Assembly (NCBI GenBank): GCA_019637645.1
Contig: JAHBVH010000035.1
Location: 22,896 to 86,895 of the forward strand
Length of the DNA stretch: 64,000 nucleotides
Source: Caldilineaceae bacterium
GTDB lineage: Bacteria > Chloroflexota > Anaerolineae > Caldilineales > Caldilineaceae
Direction: 5' to 3'
Below the pieces are notes generated by a model that saw only the letters and a list, made by a program, of their open reading frames with translations, was not told the origin of the DNA and did not search any database. Each line of letters starts with the position of its first letter. The stretch's first letter is position 1. Made by a program: the position numbers and the translations under genes. Positions 37,201 through 45,980 of this stretch are shown piece by piece.

Positions 37201-37672
37201 CGAGCGCTATATCGTCACCTGTAATGGGCGACGCCTCCCACTCCGTACAACGGGTGTGCAGGGTGAATTTATCGCAGGGATCCGCTATCAAGCTTGGCAA
37301 CCGCCCTCGTCGTTGCATCCAACTTTGCGGGTACAGGCCCCTTTGGTCTTTGATCTGATCGACACCTGGAATGGCCGGGCTATCGGCGGCTGCACCTACC
37401 ATGTTGTGCATCCTGGTGGCCGCTCCTATGATGATTTTCCGGTGAATGCTAACGTTGCCCAATCGCGCCGTATTAGCCGTTTTTGGGACTATGGTCACTC
37501 TCCCGGTGGCATTTTCTACCATCCAACAACACCGCCCCCCATGCGTCGGATCTTCCGCCCTGGTGGCAGCCGGTTTGGGGCGCTTCCTGTGGGATCCCAG
37601 TTGCCGCCGGTTGAATTTAATCCTGAATTCCCACATACGTTGGATTTGCGATGGAACCCCAAAGTACTCTAG
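34265..37672 (+). CDS. Transglutaminase-DUF2126 fusion protein
   Basis: A large 1135-residue protein. The N-terminal part is a bacterial transglutaminase-like N domain (INHKTHYRYTRPILLAPHVFRLRP) and a papain-like core with Cys180 (GSCRDSGW), His229 (LHAWAEVYIPGAGW) and Asp245 (LDPTSG), a complete triad. From about residue 320 to the end is DUF2126 (COG4196), beginning LTMGGEPTFVSIDDM and including GGGNHVTLGAATP and WQHHPGLSYLFSG. The first part probably acts as a peptidase or transglutaminase on the product of the ATP-grasp enzyme; DUF2126 resembles amidoligase-type folds in published analyses. Start ATG 34265. The 3' end overlaps the next gene by 22 bases in another frame. Confidence 0.88.
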   Translation: MSIHVAINHKTHYRYTRPILLAPHVFRLRPAPHSRTPVEAYSLRIRPENHFINWQQDPFGNYLARVVFPEKTRELSIEVDVVADMTVLNPFDFFVEEYAEHYPFTYEAQLAKELAPYLEIREQGPLLQAWLAKVDRSEKRIVDFLVELNQQLYRDIQYTIRMEPGVQSCEETLERAIGSCRDSGWLLVQILRQLGLAARFTSGYLVQLTADVAALDGPSGPTADFTDLHAWAEVYIPGAGWIGLDPTSGLFAGEGHIPLACTPDPASAAPVTGGYFGEVVKTEFSFTNSVTRIREDPRVTKPYTTEQWAAIEALGYQVDAELEGGDVRLTMGGEPTFVSIDDMQAAEWNTDADGPQKRQRANVLIRRLHDAFGAGGILHYGQGKWYPGEELPRWKLAAYWRTDGVPLWREPDLLADISADYHVDIEDAERFTKRLGEWLQLKPEYVQPAHEDAFYYILEEERLPINIDPLKADLNDPLERRRLAELLERGLNTPKGYVLPIGWDYAAQRWTSARWEFRRNHLFLIPGDSPMGMRLPLNALPWVAEEEIEPAFERTLLDNLPALPDYHNVIQARAEGVAPATPPVTMGMRPSQQRARQTIVKDVPRTAICVEPRNGLLFIFLPPLSYLEHYLELLAAIEMTARSLNIPVVIEGYDPPNDYRLQKILVTPDPGVIEVNIHPAHSWHQLVTNTLKLYEEAHQSRLGTEKFMQDGRHTGTGGGNHVTLGAATPLDSPFLRRPDLLRSLVTFWQHHPGLSYLFSGMFIGPTSQAPRVDEAREDHLYELEIAFQQLPEPGQSVPPWLVDRVLRNLLVDITGNTHRAEFCIDKLYSPDSTTGRLGLVELRAFDMPPHAQMSLTQMLLVRTLIAWFWQRPYQHKLVRWGTELYDRYLLPHYVEADMREVVEALQLAGYDFQFDWLAPFFEFRFPRFGTALVRDMELEVRMAIEPWHVLGEEVTNQGTARYVDSSVEKIQLKISGLTDERYIVTCNGRRLPLRTTGVQGEFIAGIRYQAWQPPSSLHPTLRVQAPLVFDLIDTWNGRAIGGCTYHVVHPGGRSYDDFPVNANVAQSRRISRFWDYGHSPGGIFYHPTTPPPMRRIFRPGGSRFGALPVGSQLPPVEFNPEFPHTLDLRWNPKVL

Positions 37673-40350
37673 GGCGTGTGGCGGTTAGCACCGAGCTGCC
37701 CACCGCTGCTCAAGCGTCTAGCGCGCCTGTGATCCAGTTGCCAGTGAGTAGCCAAGCCAGTGGGCTACCCCTTTGGCTCCAGCACTATCAACCAAGCGAC
37801 AGCCCCTATGATGAAATGTGGCGTCAGGAGGGGCAGATCCGCCCGCACTGGCAGCCACTGATGCAGATGCTGGCGGCCCTTGGGGGCAGCGGCATGGAAA
37901 GCCTGCAACAGGATGTCCGGCGCCTGATTCGCGAAAATGGCGTCACCTATAATGTCCATGGCGCGGCCGACGGGCTGCAACGCCCCTGGTCGCTCGACAT
38001 GGTCCCCCTCATTATCAGCGAGGCTGATTGGGCTGTGATCGAAGCAGGGGTCATGCAGCGGGCCGAACTGCTCAATTTGATCTTGAAAGATCTCTACGGC
38101 CCACGTAAATTGCTCAGCCAAGGCTTGCTGCCCCTGGAATTGGTCTATGGTCATCCCGGTTTTTTACGCGCCTGTGATGGCATTTTGGAAAACCGCGAAC
38201 GACAACTGTTGGTCTATGCGGCTGATCTGGCGCGTGGTCCCGATGGCCGCATGTGGGTGTTGGGTGACCGCACGCAAGCGCCTTCGGGGACTGGCTACGC
38301 GTTGGAAAATCGCACGGTGATGGGAACCGCCATGCGTAGTATGTTCTCGCAGGGGCGCATTCAGTATCTCTCCAACTTTTTTCGTACACTGCACGGCACC
38401 TTAGCCGCGCTATCGCAACGGGAAACCCCGCGCATTGTCTTAATGACGCCGGGGCCCTACAACGAAACCTACTTTGAACATGCCTATCTGGCTGCCTATC
38501 TCGGCTATACCCTGGTGCAAGGCAATGATTTGACCATGGTGGATGGTGGCATTGCGCTGAAGTCGTTAGCGGGGCTTCAGCCGGTCGATGTCATGTTGCG
38601 GCGGGTCGATGACACCTTCTGTGATCCGTTGGAACTGCGCGAAGATTCCTATTTGGGTGTCACCGGTCTGCTCGAAGCCGTGCGCCGCCGGAAAGTGGCG
38701 GTGGCGAATCCGCTGGGCAGTAGCGTGCTGGAAAATGTGGGGCTGATGCCTTTCCTGCCCTCGTTAGCGCGCCATCTTCTCGGCGAAGAGTTGATTTTGC
38801 CCACCGCGGTGACCCGTTGGTGTGGCCTCCCGAAAGAATTAAATTATGTGCTGGATCACTTGGCCGATTTGGTCATTAAACCCATCAGCCGACAAGCCGT
38901 GACCAGCACCATCTTTGGCAATCGTCTGAGCCGCCGCGAATTGACCCAACTGCGCGCCCAGATCAAAGCCCAGCCCTATCTCTATGTGGGGCAGGAACAA
39001 GTTAGCTTTTCGACCACCCCTTGTTTTATTGAGGGCAAGCTCGAAGCACGGCACACTGTCATGCGCAGCTTTGCGGTGGCGGGGAGCCCGTTAGACGCGG
39101 CTGGCTATGTGGTGATGCCCGGTGGGTTGACCCGCAGCGCCGCGGCCCACGGCGATTTTCTGGTCTCCAACAGCGCTGGTGGGATCAGCAAAGATACTTG
39201 GGTGCTTGCTTCGCAGCCCCAACAACATATTAGCCTCTGGCAACAGGCCAGCCAGGTTGAGGCCGCACAGTATAATGACGACTTGCTGCCGAGCCGCGCC
39301 GCCGAAAATCTTTTTTGGGTTGGTCGTTATACAGAACGGGCCGAAAGCACGGCGCGCCTGCTCCGGGTTATCTTTGACTATCTCAGTGGGGATGAACTCT
39401 CGGCTACGGCCATTGAACGGGCCTGTCTTAATCAGCTTTTACGCGCCTTGACCCAGGTCACCATGACCTATCCGGGTTTTGTCAGCGAGGAGAGCAGTGT
39501 TCACTTGGAGCAGCCCACGCCCGAACTGCTCTCGCTGAGCTTGGAAAGTACACGGATTGGGAGTCTGTCTGCGGATCTAAGCGCCATGCTCTACTCGGCC
39601 TATGCCATCCGCGATCTCTGGTCAATCGACACTTGGCGGGTGATCAATGAACTAGAAGCACCGTGGAACCAGTTGGCGCAGAAGAAGGAGAGTACGCTCG
39701 AAGATGTTCAGCGGGAGCTAAACCGCTTGATCACAGAACTGATGGCGCTGGCCGGTCTGCACATGGAAAGCATGATCCATTCGGCCCGTTGGTTGTTGTT
39801 AGATATGGGGCGACGGCTGGAGCGGGCTCTCCGCACCATTGCCTTTATCCGCGCCACCTTGGTTGCGCCGCAGTCGCAGGCCACGCAACAGTTGCTCCTT
39901 GAGAGCGTGTTGAAGACGACGGAGACGATCATCACCTATCGGCGGCGCTATCGGGCGAATCTGCAGTTGCAGCCGGTCCTCGAGCTATTACTCTTGGATG
40001 ATAAAAACCCGCGGGCGCTGCTCTACCAGTTGAACCAACTCCAATCCCATGTGAGCAAATTACCGCATCTACAGACCCCGTATCGCATTAGTCAGGAGGA
40101 ACAGCTGCTGTTAGAGGCTTATACGCGGCTGCGGCTTGCGGATACGGCTAAATTGGCGCGGGTTTCGCCCGATACCGGGCTCTGTGAAGAGCTAGATCGG
40201 TTGATGGCGGAATTGACCGCACTGCTCAGCCAATTGTCCAATCTTCTAACCCAGCAATACTTTACCCATACGCAGAGCCAGCACCAGTTTGCCACCATTC
40301 AGAGCGATTTTCTGACTAATGGCAATGGTTCATTGCTGGAAGGAAAGTAA
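37651..40350 (+). CDS. ATP-grasp/alpha-E fusion protein (divergent)
   Basis: An 899-residue fusion: a permuted ATP-grasp-like region (about 1-530) and an alpha-E domain (about 547-870, starting LLPSRAAENLFWVGRYTERAE). The ATP-grasp part differs from the stand-alone copy at two key places: VLGDRTQAPSG (residues 205-207 GDR) replaces [11 protein letters not shown], and VIKPISRQAVTSTIFG (410-425) replaces the Gly-rich loop [11 protein letters not shown]. Other motifs such as PGGLTRSAAAHGDFLVSN are kept. It could be a pseudoenzyme partner or a ligase using another nucleotide mode. ATG 37651 lies 22 bases inside the previous gene, so it is coupled to it. Confidence 0.85.
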   Translation: MEPQSTLGRVAVSTELPTAAQASSAPVIQLPVSSQASGLPLWLQHYQPSDSPYDEMWRQEGQIRPHWQPLMQMLAALGGSGMESLQQDVRRLIRENGVTYNVHGAADGLQRPWSLDMVPLIISEADWAVIEAGVMQRAELLNLILKDLYGPRKLLSQGLLPLELVYGHPGFLRACDGILENRERQLLVYAADLARGPDGRMWVLGDRTQAPSGTGYALENRTVMGTAMRSMFSQGRIQYLSNFFRTLHGTLAALSQRETPRIVLMTPGPYNETYFEHAYLAAYLGYTLVQGNDLTMVDGGIALKSLAGLQPVDVMLRRVDDTFCDPLELREDSYLGVTGLLEAVRRRKVAVANPLGSSVLENVGLMPFLPSLARHLLGEELILPTAVTRWCGLPKELNYVLDHLADLVIKPISRQAVTSTIFGNRLSRRELTQLRAQIKAQPYLYVGQEQVSFSTTPCFIEGKLEARHTVMRSFAVAGSPLDAAGYVVMPGGLTRSAAAHGDFLVSNSAGGISKDTWVLASQPQQHISLWQQASQVEAAQYNDDLLPSRAAENLFWVGRYTERAESTARLLRVIFDYLSGDELSATAIERACLNQLLRALTQVTMTYPGFVSEESSVHLEQPTPELLSLSLESTRIGSLSADLSAMLYSAYAIRDLWSIDTWRVINELEAPWNQLAQKKESTLEDVQRELNRLITELMALAGLHMESMIHSARWLLLDMGRRLERALRTIAFIRATLVAPQSQATQQLLLESVLKTTETIITYRRRYRANLQLQPVLELLLLDDKNPRALLYQLNQLQSHVSKLPHLQTPYRISQEEQLLLEAYTRLRLADTAKLARVSPDTGLCEELDRLMAELTALLSQLSNLLTQQYFTHTQSQHQFATIQSDFLTNGNGSLLEGK

Positions 40351-40357
40351 AAGGCTA

Positions 40358-41284
40358 TTGACCACCTATCGCGTCATCCACAAAACCGAGTACATCTACG
40401 AAGCGCCGGCAAGCCTCTGTTACAATGAAGTGCGTCTATTACCCCGCTCCTTTGACCAGTTGCTCTTTAATCAACAATGTCTAGATGCCTATGTGGTGGT
40501 TGAGCCGGTGTGGGGTGATCACCGGGAGCGGATCGATTTCTTTGGCAATCGCGTTCTCTTTTATGCTATCCGTCAACCACACGAGGTGATGACGATCATT
40601 GTCAACAGCCATGTGCGGCTCGATCCCTACACGGGTAGCGCCAACCAGACTTTTCGCCGCGACGCGTTCATGGCCCAAGCGGCCCAAAGCGCGCCTTGGG
40701 AACAAGTGCGCGACGCGTTGCGCAAGGATCTCCGGGCAGAGGTCCTCGATGCCCGCCAATATGCCATGCCCTCCCCTTTGGTGCCCATGAGCACAGAGCT
40801 GCTAGCCTATGCCCAGCCCTCTTTCTCGGTACAACGCCCCATTCTCGAAGCCGTCTATGATCTGATGACACGGATCTACCAAGATTTTGATTTTGTCCCT
40901 GGCGTCACGACGGTTGCCACGCCCATCAGCGAAGTGTTGACCGAACGCCGTGGGGTCTGCCAAGATTTCGCCCATTTGATGATCGGCTGTCTCCGGGCCA
41001 AAGGGTTAGCCGCCCGCTATGTGAGTGGCTATATTGAAACCTTACCCCCGCCCGGCCAAGAAAAACTCCAAGGGAGTGATGCCTCGCATGCCTGGTGCGC
41101 GCTCTATCTGCCTGGGGTGGGCTGGCTGGATTTTGATCCCACCAACCATCTCCTGCCCGCCGATCAACATGTGGTCCTCGGCTGGGGCCGCGACTTTGCC
41201 GATGTAACGCCGCTCAAAGGGGTTTTCTTTGGCGATGGCCGCCACCAACTGAAGGTGAGCGTCGATATGGTACGGGTTGACTAA
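40358..41284 (+). CDS. Transglutaminase-like protein (COG1305)
   Basis: A 308-residue papain-fold protein. The N domain begins TTYRVIHKTEYIYEAPASLCYNEVRLLPR. The catalytic triad is complete: Cys201 (RRGVCQDFAH), His244 (SHAWCALYLPGVGW) and Asp260 (FDPTNH). It is probably a peptidase or amidase acting with the ATP-grasp/alpha-E proteins, cytoplasmic as no signal is seen. The frame is open from an ATG at 40319, overlapping the previous gene, but TTG 40358 with AAAGG upstream gives the usual family N terminus, so it is preferred. This is the last gene of the operon, followed by a 15+3+15 hairpin. Confidence 0.85.
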   Translation: MTTYRVIHKTEYIYEAPASLCYNEVRLLPRSFDQLLFNQQCLDAYVVVEPVWGDHRERIDFFGNRVLFYAIRQPHEVMTIIVNSHVRLDPYTGSANQTFRRDAFMAQAAQSAPWEQVRDALRKDLRAEVLDARQYAMPSPLVPMSTELLAYAQPSFSVQRPILEAVYDLMTRIYQDFDFVPGVTTVATPISEVLTERRGVCQDFAHLMIGCLRAKGLAARYVSGYIETLPPPGQEKLQGSDASHAWCALYLPGVGWLDFDPTNHLLPADQHVVLGWGRDFADVTPLKGVFFGDGRHQLKVSVDMVRVD

Positions 41285-41302
41285 AGCGCGCCGTGGTGTC
41301 CC

Positions 41303-41335
41303 AAACCAGACAGGTTTCCAAAACCTGTCTGGTTT
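41303..41335. terminator. 33-nt palindrome (15+3+15)
   Basis: Arm AAACCAGACAGGTTT, loop CCA, exact complement, followed by C-T-T-T. It lies between the convergent ends of the transglutaminase operon and the GH4 gene, so it probably terminates both. Confidence 0.78.
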
Positions 41336-41352
41336 CTTTGCGGGTGGCTAGT

Positions 41353-42645
41353 CTACGCAAATTGGGGTAGGTGTTGCCGATGCGCCGCCGCCATGTCCGC
41401 GACTAATTTGTGGGCGGTCGCAGCATCGGTCACGGCCCCATCGGCCAGGAGTGCCTCGGCCCATAGTTGGCGATCACCCGTCAGCGCGGCTTCCACCGTG
41501 AGCGCGTGGGCCGCGACGCAGCGGGCAATCGGCGCTAGTAACGCGGCTGGTAACGCGGGTGCCTGCAAGGCCAGAAAGCCACGACTGGTGGCGGCGGCAG
41601 GCATTTCGAGAATCGCCTCGGCGGGCAGGCTGGGTACGCTCCCTTGATTGGGCAGATTTACCGAATAGATCTGGCGCCGATCCTCCCAAAGTGAAGCAAG
41701 AATCTCGATCAACTGTTCATGTTCCCCTTCGGCCCGCGCAAAGACAGCCTCGTTGAGGGGCGCTTCGCCGGTAGCTTGGGCGCGCATACTGGCATAATGG
41801 CTGTCCCCGCGGGCAATTGTCCCTTCAAAGGAGAAGGCATCGACCCCTAGTTGCTTCCCATAGTAGCGCCCCGCGGGAAATCGTGCGGGGAAGAACTCGG
41901 TCACATGGCGATCATTCACCGCTGGGTAGGCCCCGTAGGCGGCAAAGAGCGACCATGAAAAGGGATCATCGTCAATCCCCTGCGCCACGCGCTCCCGTAC
42001 CAACGGCCACGCATCTTCTCCTTGCCAACGCAGGTCATAAATCCAGGTAAAGTGGTTGACCCCTATGCCCAGTGCTGTCACTTCGGCTGGAGGCGCGCCA
42101 ATCACCGCGGCCAGTTCGCGCACCACATGGTGGACGCCGTGGCAAAGCCCAATCACCTCTACCCCGGTGGCTTTGCGGATCGCCCAGCAGTTGACGGTCA
42201 TCGGATTGGAATAATTGATGAAGATGGCCTGGGGGCAAAGCTGGGCAACATCCTCGGCAATGGCGACGAGCGCGGGGATCATGCGCATGGCGCGCGAAAT
42301 GCCACCGGGCATGACGGTATCGCCCACGGGTTGAAAGATGCCATATTGGCGGGGAATAAAGACATCGGCCTCCCACGCGCGGCGCCCGCCGACCCCAACC
42401 GTCGTGACGACCACATCCGCCCCGGCGAGTATGTCCCGCCGATCTGTGGACGCCTCGACCTGAATGTCCGCCTCGCGTGTGGCGATCATACGGCGGCTCA
42501 ATCCTTCTGCCGTGGAAAGTGCCAGCGGGTCTAGATCCACTAAGCCAAGCTGCCAAGGCTTACCCGTCACAATCAGATCCGCAACCAAACCTTGGGAAAA
42601 AGAGGCACTCCCCGCGCCGATCAGGACTATTTTTCGTCTCTTCAT
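41353..42645 (-). CDS. Glycoside hydrolase family 4
   Basis: An NAD- and metal-dependent glycosidase of 430 residues. The Rossmann start IVLIGAGSASFSQGLVADL, the VGVGGRRAWEADVFIPRQYG stretch, NYSNPMTVNCW, the metal Cys/His motif LCHGVHHVVREL and GVNHFTWIYDL are typical of GH4 alpha-galactosidases and alpha-glucuronidases. GH4 enzymes use an oxidation-elimination mechanism, so they can act on both anomers; the exact sugar cannot be told. CHG (rather than a CN-type phosphate-binding motif) points to an unphosphorylated sugar. ATG 42645. The gene lies downstream of a truncated sugar-ABC permease, the residue of a sugar-uptake operon. Confidence 0.88.
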   Translation of the reverse strand: MKRRKIVLIGAGSASFSQGLVADLIVTGKPWQLGLVDLDPLALSTAEGLSRRMIATREADIQVEASTDRRDILAGADVVVTTVGVGGRRAWEADVFIPRQYGIFQPVGDTVMPGGISRAMRMIPALVAIAEDVAQLCPQAIFINYSNPMTVNCWAIRKATGVEVIGLCHGVHHVVRELAAVIGAPPAEVTALGIGVNHFTWIYDLRWQGEDAWPLVRERVAQGIDDDPFSWSLFAAYGAYPAVNDRHVTEFFPARFPAGRYYGKQLGVDAFSFEGTIARGDSHYASMRAQATGEAPLNEAVFARAEGEHEQLIEILASLWEDRRQIYSVNLPNQGSVPSLPAEAILEMPAAATSRGFLALQAPALPAALLAPIARCVAAHALTVEAALTGDRQLWAEALLADGAVTDAATAHKLVADMAAAHRQHLPQFA

Positions 42646-42733
42646 GAGTTTACCTTATCTGTTTGCAAACGGATGAATAAATGAAAGTTGGACAAATCCT
42701 AGTGTAGCCAGGATCGGCAGAATGTCAATGGTC

Positions 42734-43141
42734 TTAGCCGCCCATATAATGTACCCGATTGCGGGAGACGCGGAAGGTTAGCATGGTGATCAACAAAATG
42801 ATTAAGAACAAGATCCAAGCCAAGGCCGAAGCATAGCCCATTTTGAAGTAGCGAAAGGCCGAACTGTAGAGATAGAGACCATAAAAGAGGGTCGAATCTG
42901 CCGGGCCACCTTGGGTCAAGACATAGGCTTCGGTGAAATATTGAAAAGCGCCAATCAGCCCGGTGATGACATTAAAGCGGATCACGGGACTGATGAGTGG
43001 TAGGGTGATGTTCCAAAACTTCTGGAAACGGCTTGCACCATCCAAGTCGGCGGCTTCGATCAACTCGCGCGGGACATCTTGGCGGCTGGCAGGATAGCTC
43101 ACAATGGCTTGGCCCAACCCCCAAAAGCTAATAATAATCAG
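42734..43141 (-). pseudogene. Beheaded sugar-ABC permease (MalF/UgpA type)
   Basis: Only about 136 C-terminal residues of a normally ~300-residue permease remain. The clear homology runs from LIIISFWGLGQAIVSYPA through the EAA loop ELIEAADLDGASRFQKFWNITLPL to VSRNRVHYMGG, three helices' worth. The open frame reaches 43183 but its first 14 codons match nothing and run into the divergent MalT-like gene start at 43161. The binding protein, second permease and N-terminal half are missing. The GH4 gene 88 bases downstream is probably the intact survivor of the same operon. It cannot form a working transporter alone. Confidence 0.8.
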
Positions 43142-43160
43142 CCTATGGTAAAATAGAACG

Positions 43161-45869
43161 ATGGAGATGCCCATCTTAGCCACTAAACTCTACCGGCCAA
43201 GTCCACCTGCTGCGGCTGTGGATCGACCTTGGTTGTGTACAAAGCTGAATGACGGCTTGGCTGGCAAGCTAACCTTGCTGGTTGCGCCTGCTGGTTTTGG
43301 TAAATCGACGTTGCTGAGCCAATGGCTTCCAACGCTGGATCGTCCAGCAACTTGGCTGACGTTGGATCGCTATGACAATGACCCGATCCGTTTTCTGCGC
43401 TATGTGGTTGCCGCGTGGCAGCAGATCGATCCCGCCTGTGGTACACAGGCCCTGGCTTTGCTCTCTGCTCCCCAACCGCCCCCGTTAGAAACGATCCTGA
43501 CGACCTTGCTGAGTGAGCTTGCCCTGATCATTCATCCCTTTGTCTTCATCCTGGATGACTATCACCTGATCGAAGCTGCCGCGGTACATCAGGCTCTCAA
43601 TTTTCTGGTCGCCTATCTGCCTTGGCCTGCCCATGTTGTCATCGCTTGTCGGCGTGAACCGCCCTTGGCCCTTGCCCGTCTGCGGGTCGATGACCAAGTG
43701 ACTGAACTCCCCGCCGAACTCTTCCGTTTCTCGCCTACCGAGAGCGCGACCTTTTTTGCGGCGGCGCTACCGGGTGACTTGCCCGCGGATCTGCTGGCGG
43801 CCTTAACCGCGCGGACCGCGGGGTGGGCCGCGGGTCTGCGGCTGGCGGCGTTGATCTTGCAAAGTCCCCCTGCCGCGACCCAAGCCGACCGCGCGACTGC
43901 TTTTCTCACCGCCTTGCCCAGCGCGACGCAACCGGTCTTTGCGTATTTAGCGGAAGAGGTTTTCGATGGTTTGCCCGCGGCTCAACAACAGTTCCTGCTG
44001 CAAACAGCTTTTTTACCCCAGCTCACTGGCCCCCTTTGTGATGCCGTCACCGCCCAGCCGGGGAGCCAATCACAGCTTGAAGTGCTGGCGCATGACCATC
44101 TCTTTCTCTTACCCCTCGACAATCAATGCCAGTGGTATCACTATCATCCCCTCTTTGCCGACTTTTTGCGGCATCGGTTGCAACAGCAAGCGGCTGACCA
44201 GATCCGCCCGCTACAAGACCGCGCTGCCCGCTGGTATGCGGACCATGATCTGCCCGAAGCCGCGCTGGAACAGGCCCTGGCCGTTGCGAATCATGAGCTC
44301 ACCGCCAAGATCGTTGAGCAACATGTCTTTCGGCTGGCGCGTGGCAATGCCCTCAGCCCTATCGCTGACGCGCTCCAGTCCTTGCCGAAGGAACTGTGCC
44401 AGCGTCGCCCCTTGTTGGCCTTTGCCCATGCAGGCATTGCCCTCCTCCAGTCGCGCTTTGAGCAGGCGCGCCACTGGATTGGCGTAACCGAACAAGCGGT
44501 GGCTACGTTGGCGGAACCGGACGCCCTGCCGCTCCCCCGCGCGACCTTTCAGGGCTACTTGGATGCCTTACGTTCAACGACAATGGTCAATCTGCGCGAG
44601 GATCGGCCCACGATCGTCCTGTTATCGCAGCGGGCCTTGGGAACCTTGCCCCTTGATGAGACATTTCTGCGCGGTGCGGTTGCGTTGAATCTGGGCGATG
44701 CCTACAATGCGCTCCAAGAATATACCCTGGCGGAACAAGCCTTGGCGACCGCCGTGGCGCTTGGTCAGCAATCGGGTAATCTGATCTTGCATCTTGCTGC
44801 CCTTGGTAGCCAGGGCGGGTTACACCAACACCAGGGCGATCTGGCACAGGCCGCGGCCATCTATCAGACCGCGATCCAGGTTGGGCAAGCATGGGGGCAG
44901 GCAACCGGCCAAATTCATCCTGCAACTGGCAAAGCACTGGCCTTTTACGCCAGCATTCTCTATGAGTGGAATCGCCTGGACGAAGCCGAGCGGCAAGCGA
45001 CCACCGCCATTGCCGGTTGCCAACAGTGGGGCCATGCACAGCACCTCATCGACAGCTACTACCAACTCTTCAAAACCCAGGTGGCGCAAGGGAAAGAGGC
45101 CGCCGCTGTGACGACCCTGACCGCGGCCCGTCTCGTGGCGACGACGGCCTTGCAGCGGAGTCAGCAACAGGGTTCCCCGGCTAACGCCGCCCACGAAATG
45201 CTGACCCTGGTGGACCGTATGCAGCTCCGCCTGTGGTGGGAACAAGGCCGGTTGGCCGCTATCGAACAGTGGTTGGCGACCCAATCACTGGATCCGTCGG
45301 CCTGGATGGTGACACGCACACGGTTGGCGCTGGCCCAGGAACAGCGTGCCGCGACCTTTCACTGGCTGGCGCGGATCGAGCAACAGCTGGCGCAACGCCC
45401 TGCCCCGTTGGAGCAAGTTCAATGGCTGCTGCTCCGATCCCTGGCCGAAGCGCGCTATGCCGACCAAGCCCAAGCCCTCACAACGCTGCGTGCTGCCGTC
45501 ACCTTGGCTGAAGCCAGCAACTATGTGCGTACTTTTCTGGACGCTGGTCCCATGATTGGCATATTATTACAGAGCCTCGCCCGCCCAATGGACCAACATG
45601 CGTATCGCCAGCGGCTGCTGGCGGCCTTTGCTACCGCAGGCCCCGTTTCTGCCATCGCCGCGCCACCCGCGTCCGCTGAAGCGCTCAGCGAACGGGAAGT
45701 CGAGGTGCTGCGGTTGTTGGCCGCCGACCTAACCTATGCCGCGATTGGTGAAAGCCTCTTGATTAGCTTAAACACCGTGCGCACCCATGCCAAAAATATC
45801 TATGGCAAACTCGGCGTCAACCGGCGCAACCAAGCTATTGCGCGGGCCCACACGCTTGGCTTGTTGTAG
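43161..45869 (+). CDS. MalT-like LuxR-family (LAL) regulator
   Basis: A 902-residue ATP-dependent activator. N-terminal start MPILATKLYRPSPP is the standard opening of this family, followed by Walker A VAPAGFGKSTLLSQWL (about 42-57) and the STAND-type sequence VFILDDYHLIEAAAVH. A long helical repeat region (about 350-800) resembles tetratricopeptide arrays and would bind the inducer. The C-terminal LuxR helix-turn-helix spans about 838-900 (LSEREVEVLRLLAADLTYAAIGESL). The start is ATG 43161 or 43167. It is divergent from the truncated permease, whose missing N terminus lies where this gene begins, so it may have been inserted there. Targets might include the GH4 gene; this is inference. Confidence 0.92.
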   Translation: MEMPILATKLYRPSPPAAAVDRPWLCTKLNDGLAGKLTLLVAPAGFGKSTLLSQWLPTLDRPATWLTLDRYDNDPIRFLRYVVAAWQQIDPACGTQALALLSAPQPPPLETILTTLLSELALIIHPFVFILDDYHLIEAAAVHQALNFLVAYLPWPAHVVIACRREPPLALARLRVDDQVTELPAELFRFSPTESATFFAAALPGDLPADLLAALTARTAGWAAGLRLAALILQSPPAATQADRATAFLTALPSATQPVFAYLAEEVFDGLPAAQQQFLLQTAFLPQLTGPLCDAVTAQPGSQSQLEVLAHDHLFLLPLDNQCQWYHYHPLFADFLRHRLQQQAADQIRPLQDRAARWYADHDLPEAALEQALAVANHELTAKIVEQHVFRLARGNALSPIADALQSLPKELCQRRPLLAFAHAGIALLQSRFEQARHWIGVTEQAVATLAEPDALPLPRATFQGYLDALRSTTMVNLREDRPTIVLLSQRALGTLPLDETFLRGAVALNLGDAYNALQEYTLAEQALATAVALGQQSGNLILHLAALGSQGGLHQHQGDLAQAAAIYQTAIQVGQAWGQATGQIHPATGKALAFYASILYEWNRLDEAERQATTAIAGCQQWGHAQHLIDSYYQLFKTQVAQGKEAAAVTTLTAARLVATTALQRSQQQGSPANAAHEMLTLVDRMQLRLWWEQGRLAAIEQWLATQSLDPSAWMVTRTRLALAQEQRAATFHWLARIEQQLAQRPAPLEQVQWLLLRSLAEARYADQAQALTTLRAAVTLAEASNYVRTFLDAGPMIGILLQSLARPMDQHAYRQRLLAAFATAGPVSAIAAPPASAEALSEREVEVLRLLAADLTYAAIGESLLISLNTVRTHAKNIYGKLGVNRRNQAIARAHTLGLL

Positions 45870-45980
45870 GGCTGCCTTCCTGCTGGCCGCTGATCACACC
45901 AACGATCACATCATCATGTGATTTCAACCCGCTCGCGCCATGCTATACTGAGCTTGCACGACAAGCTGAACGGAGAAGAG

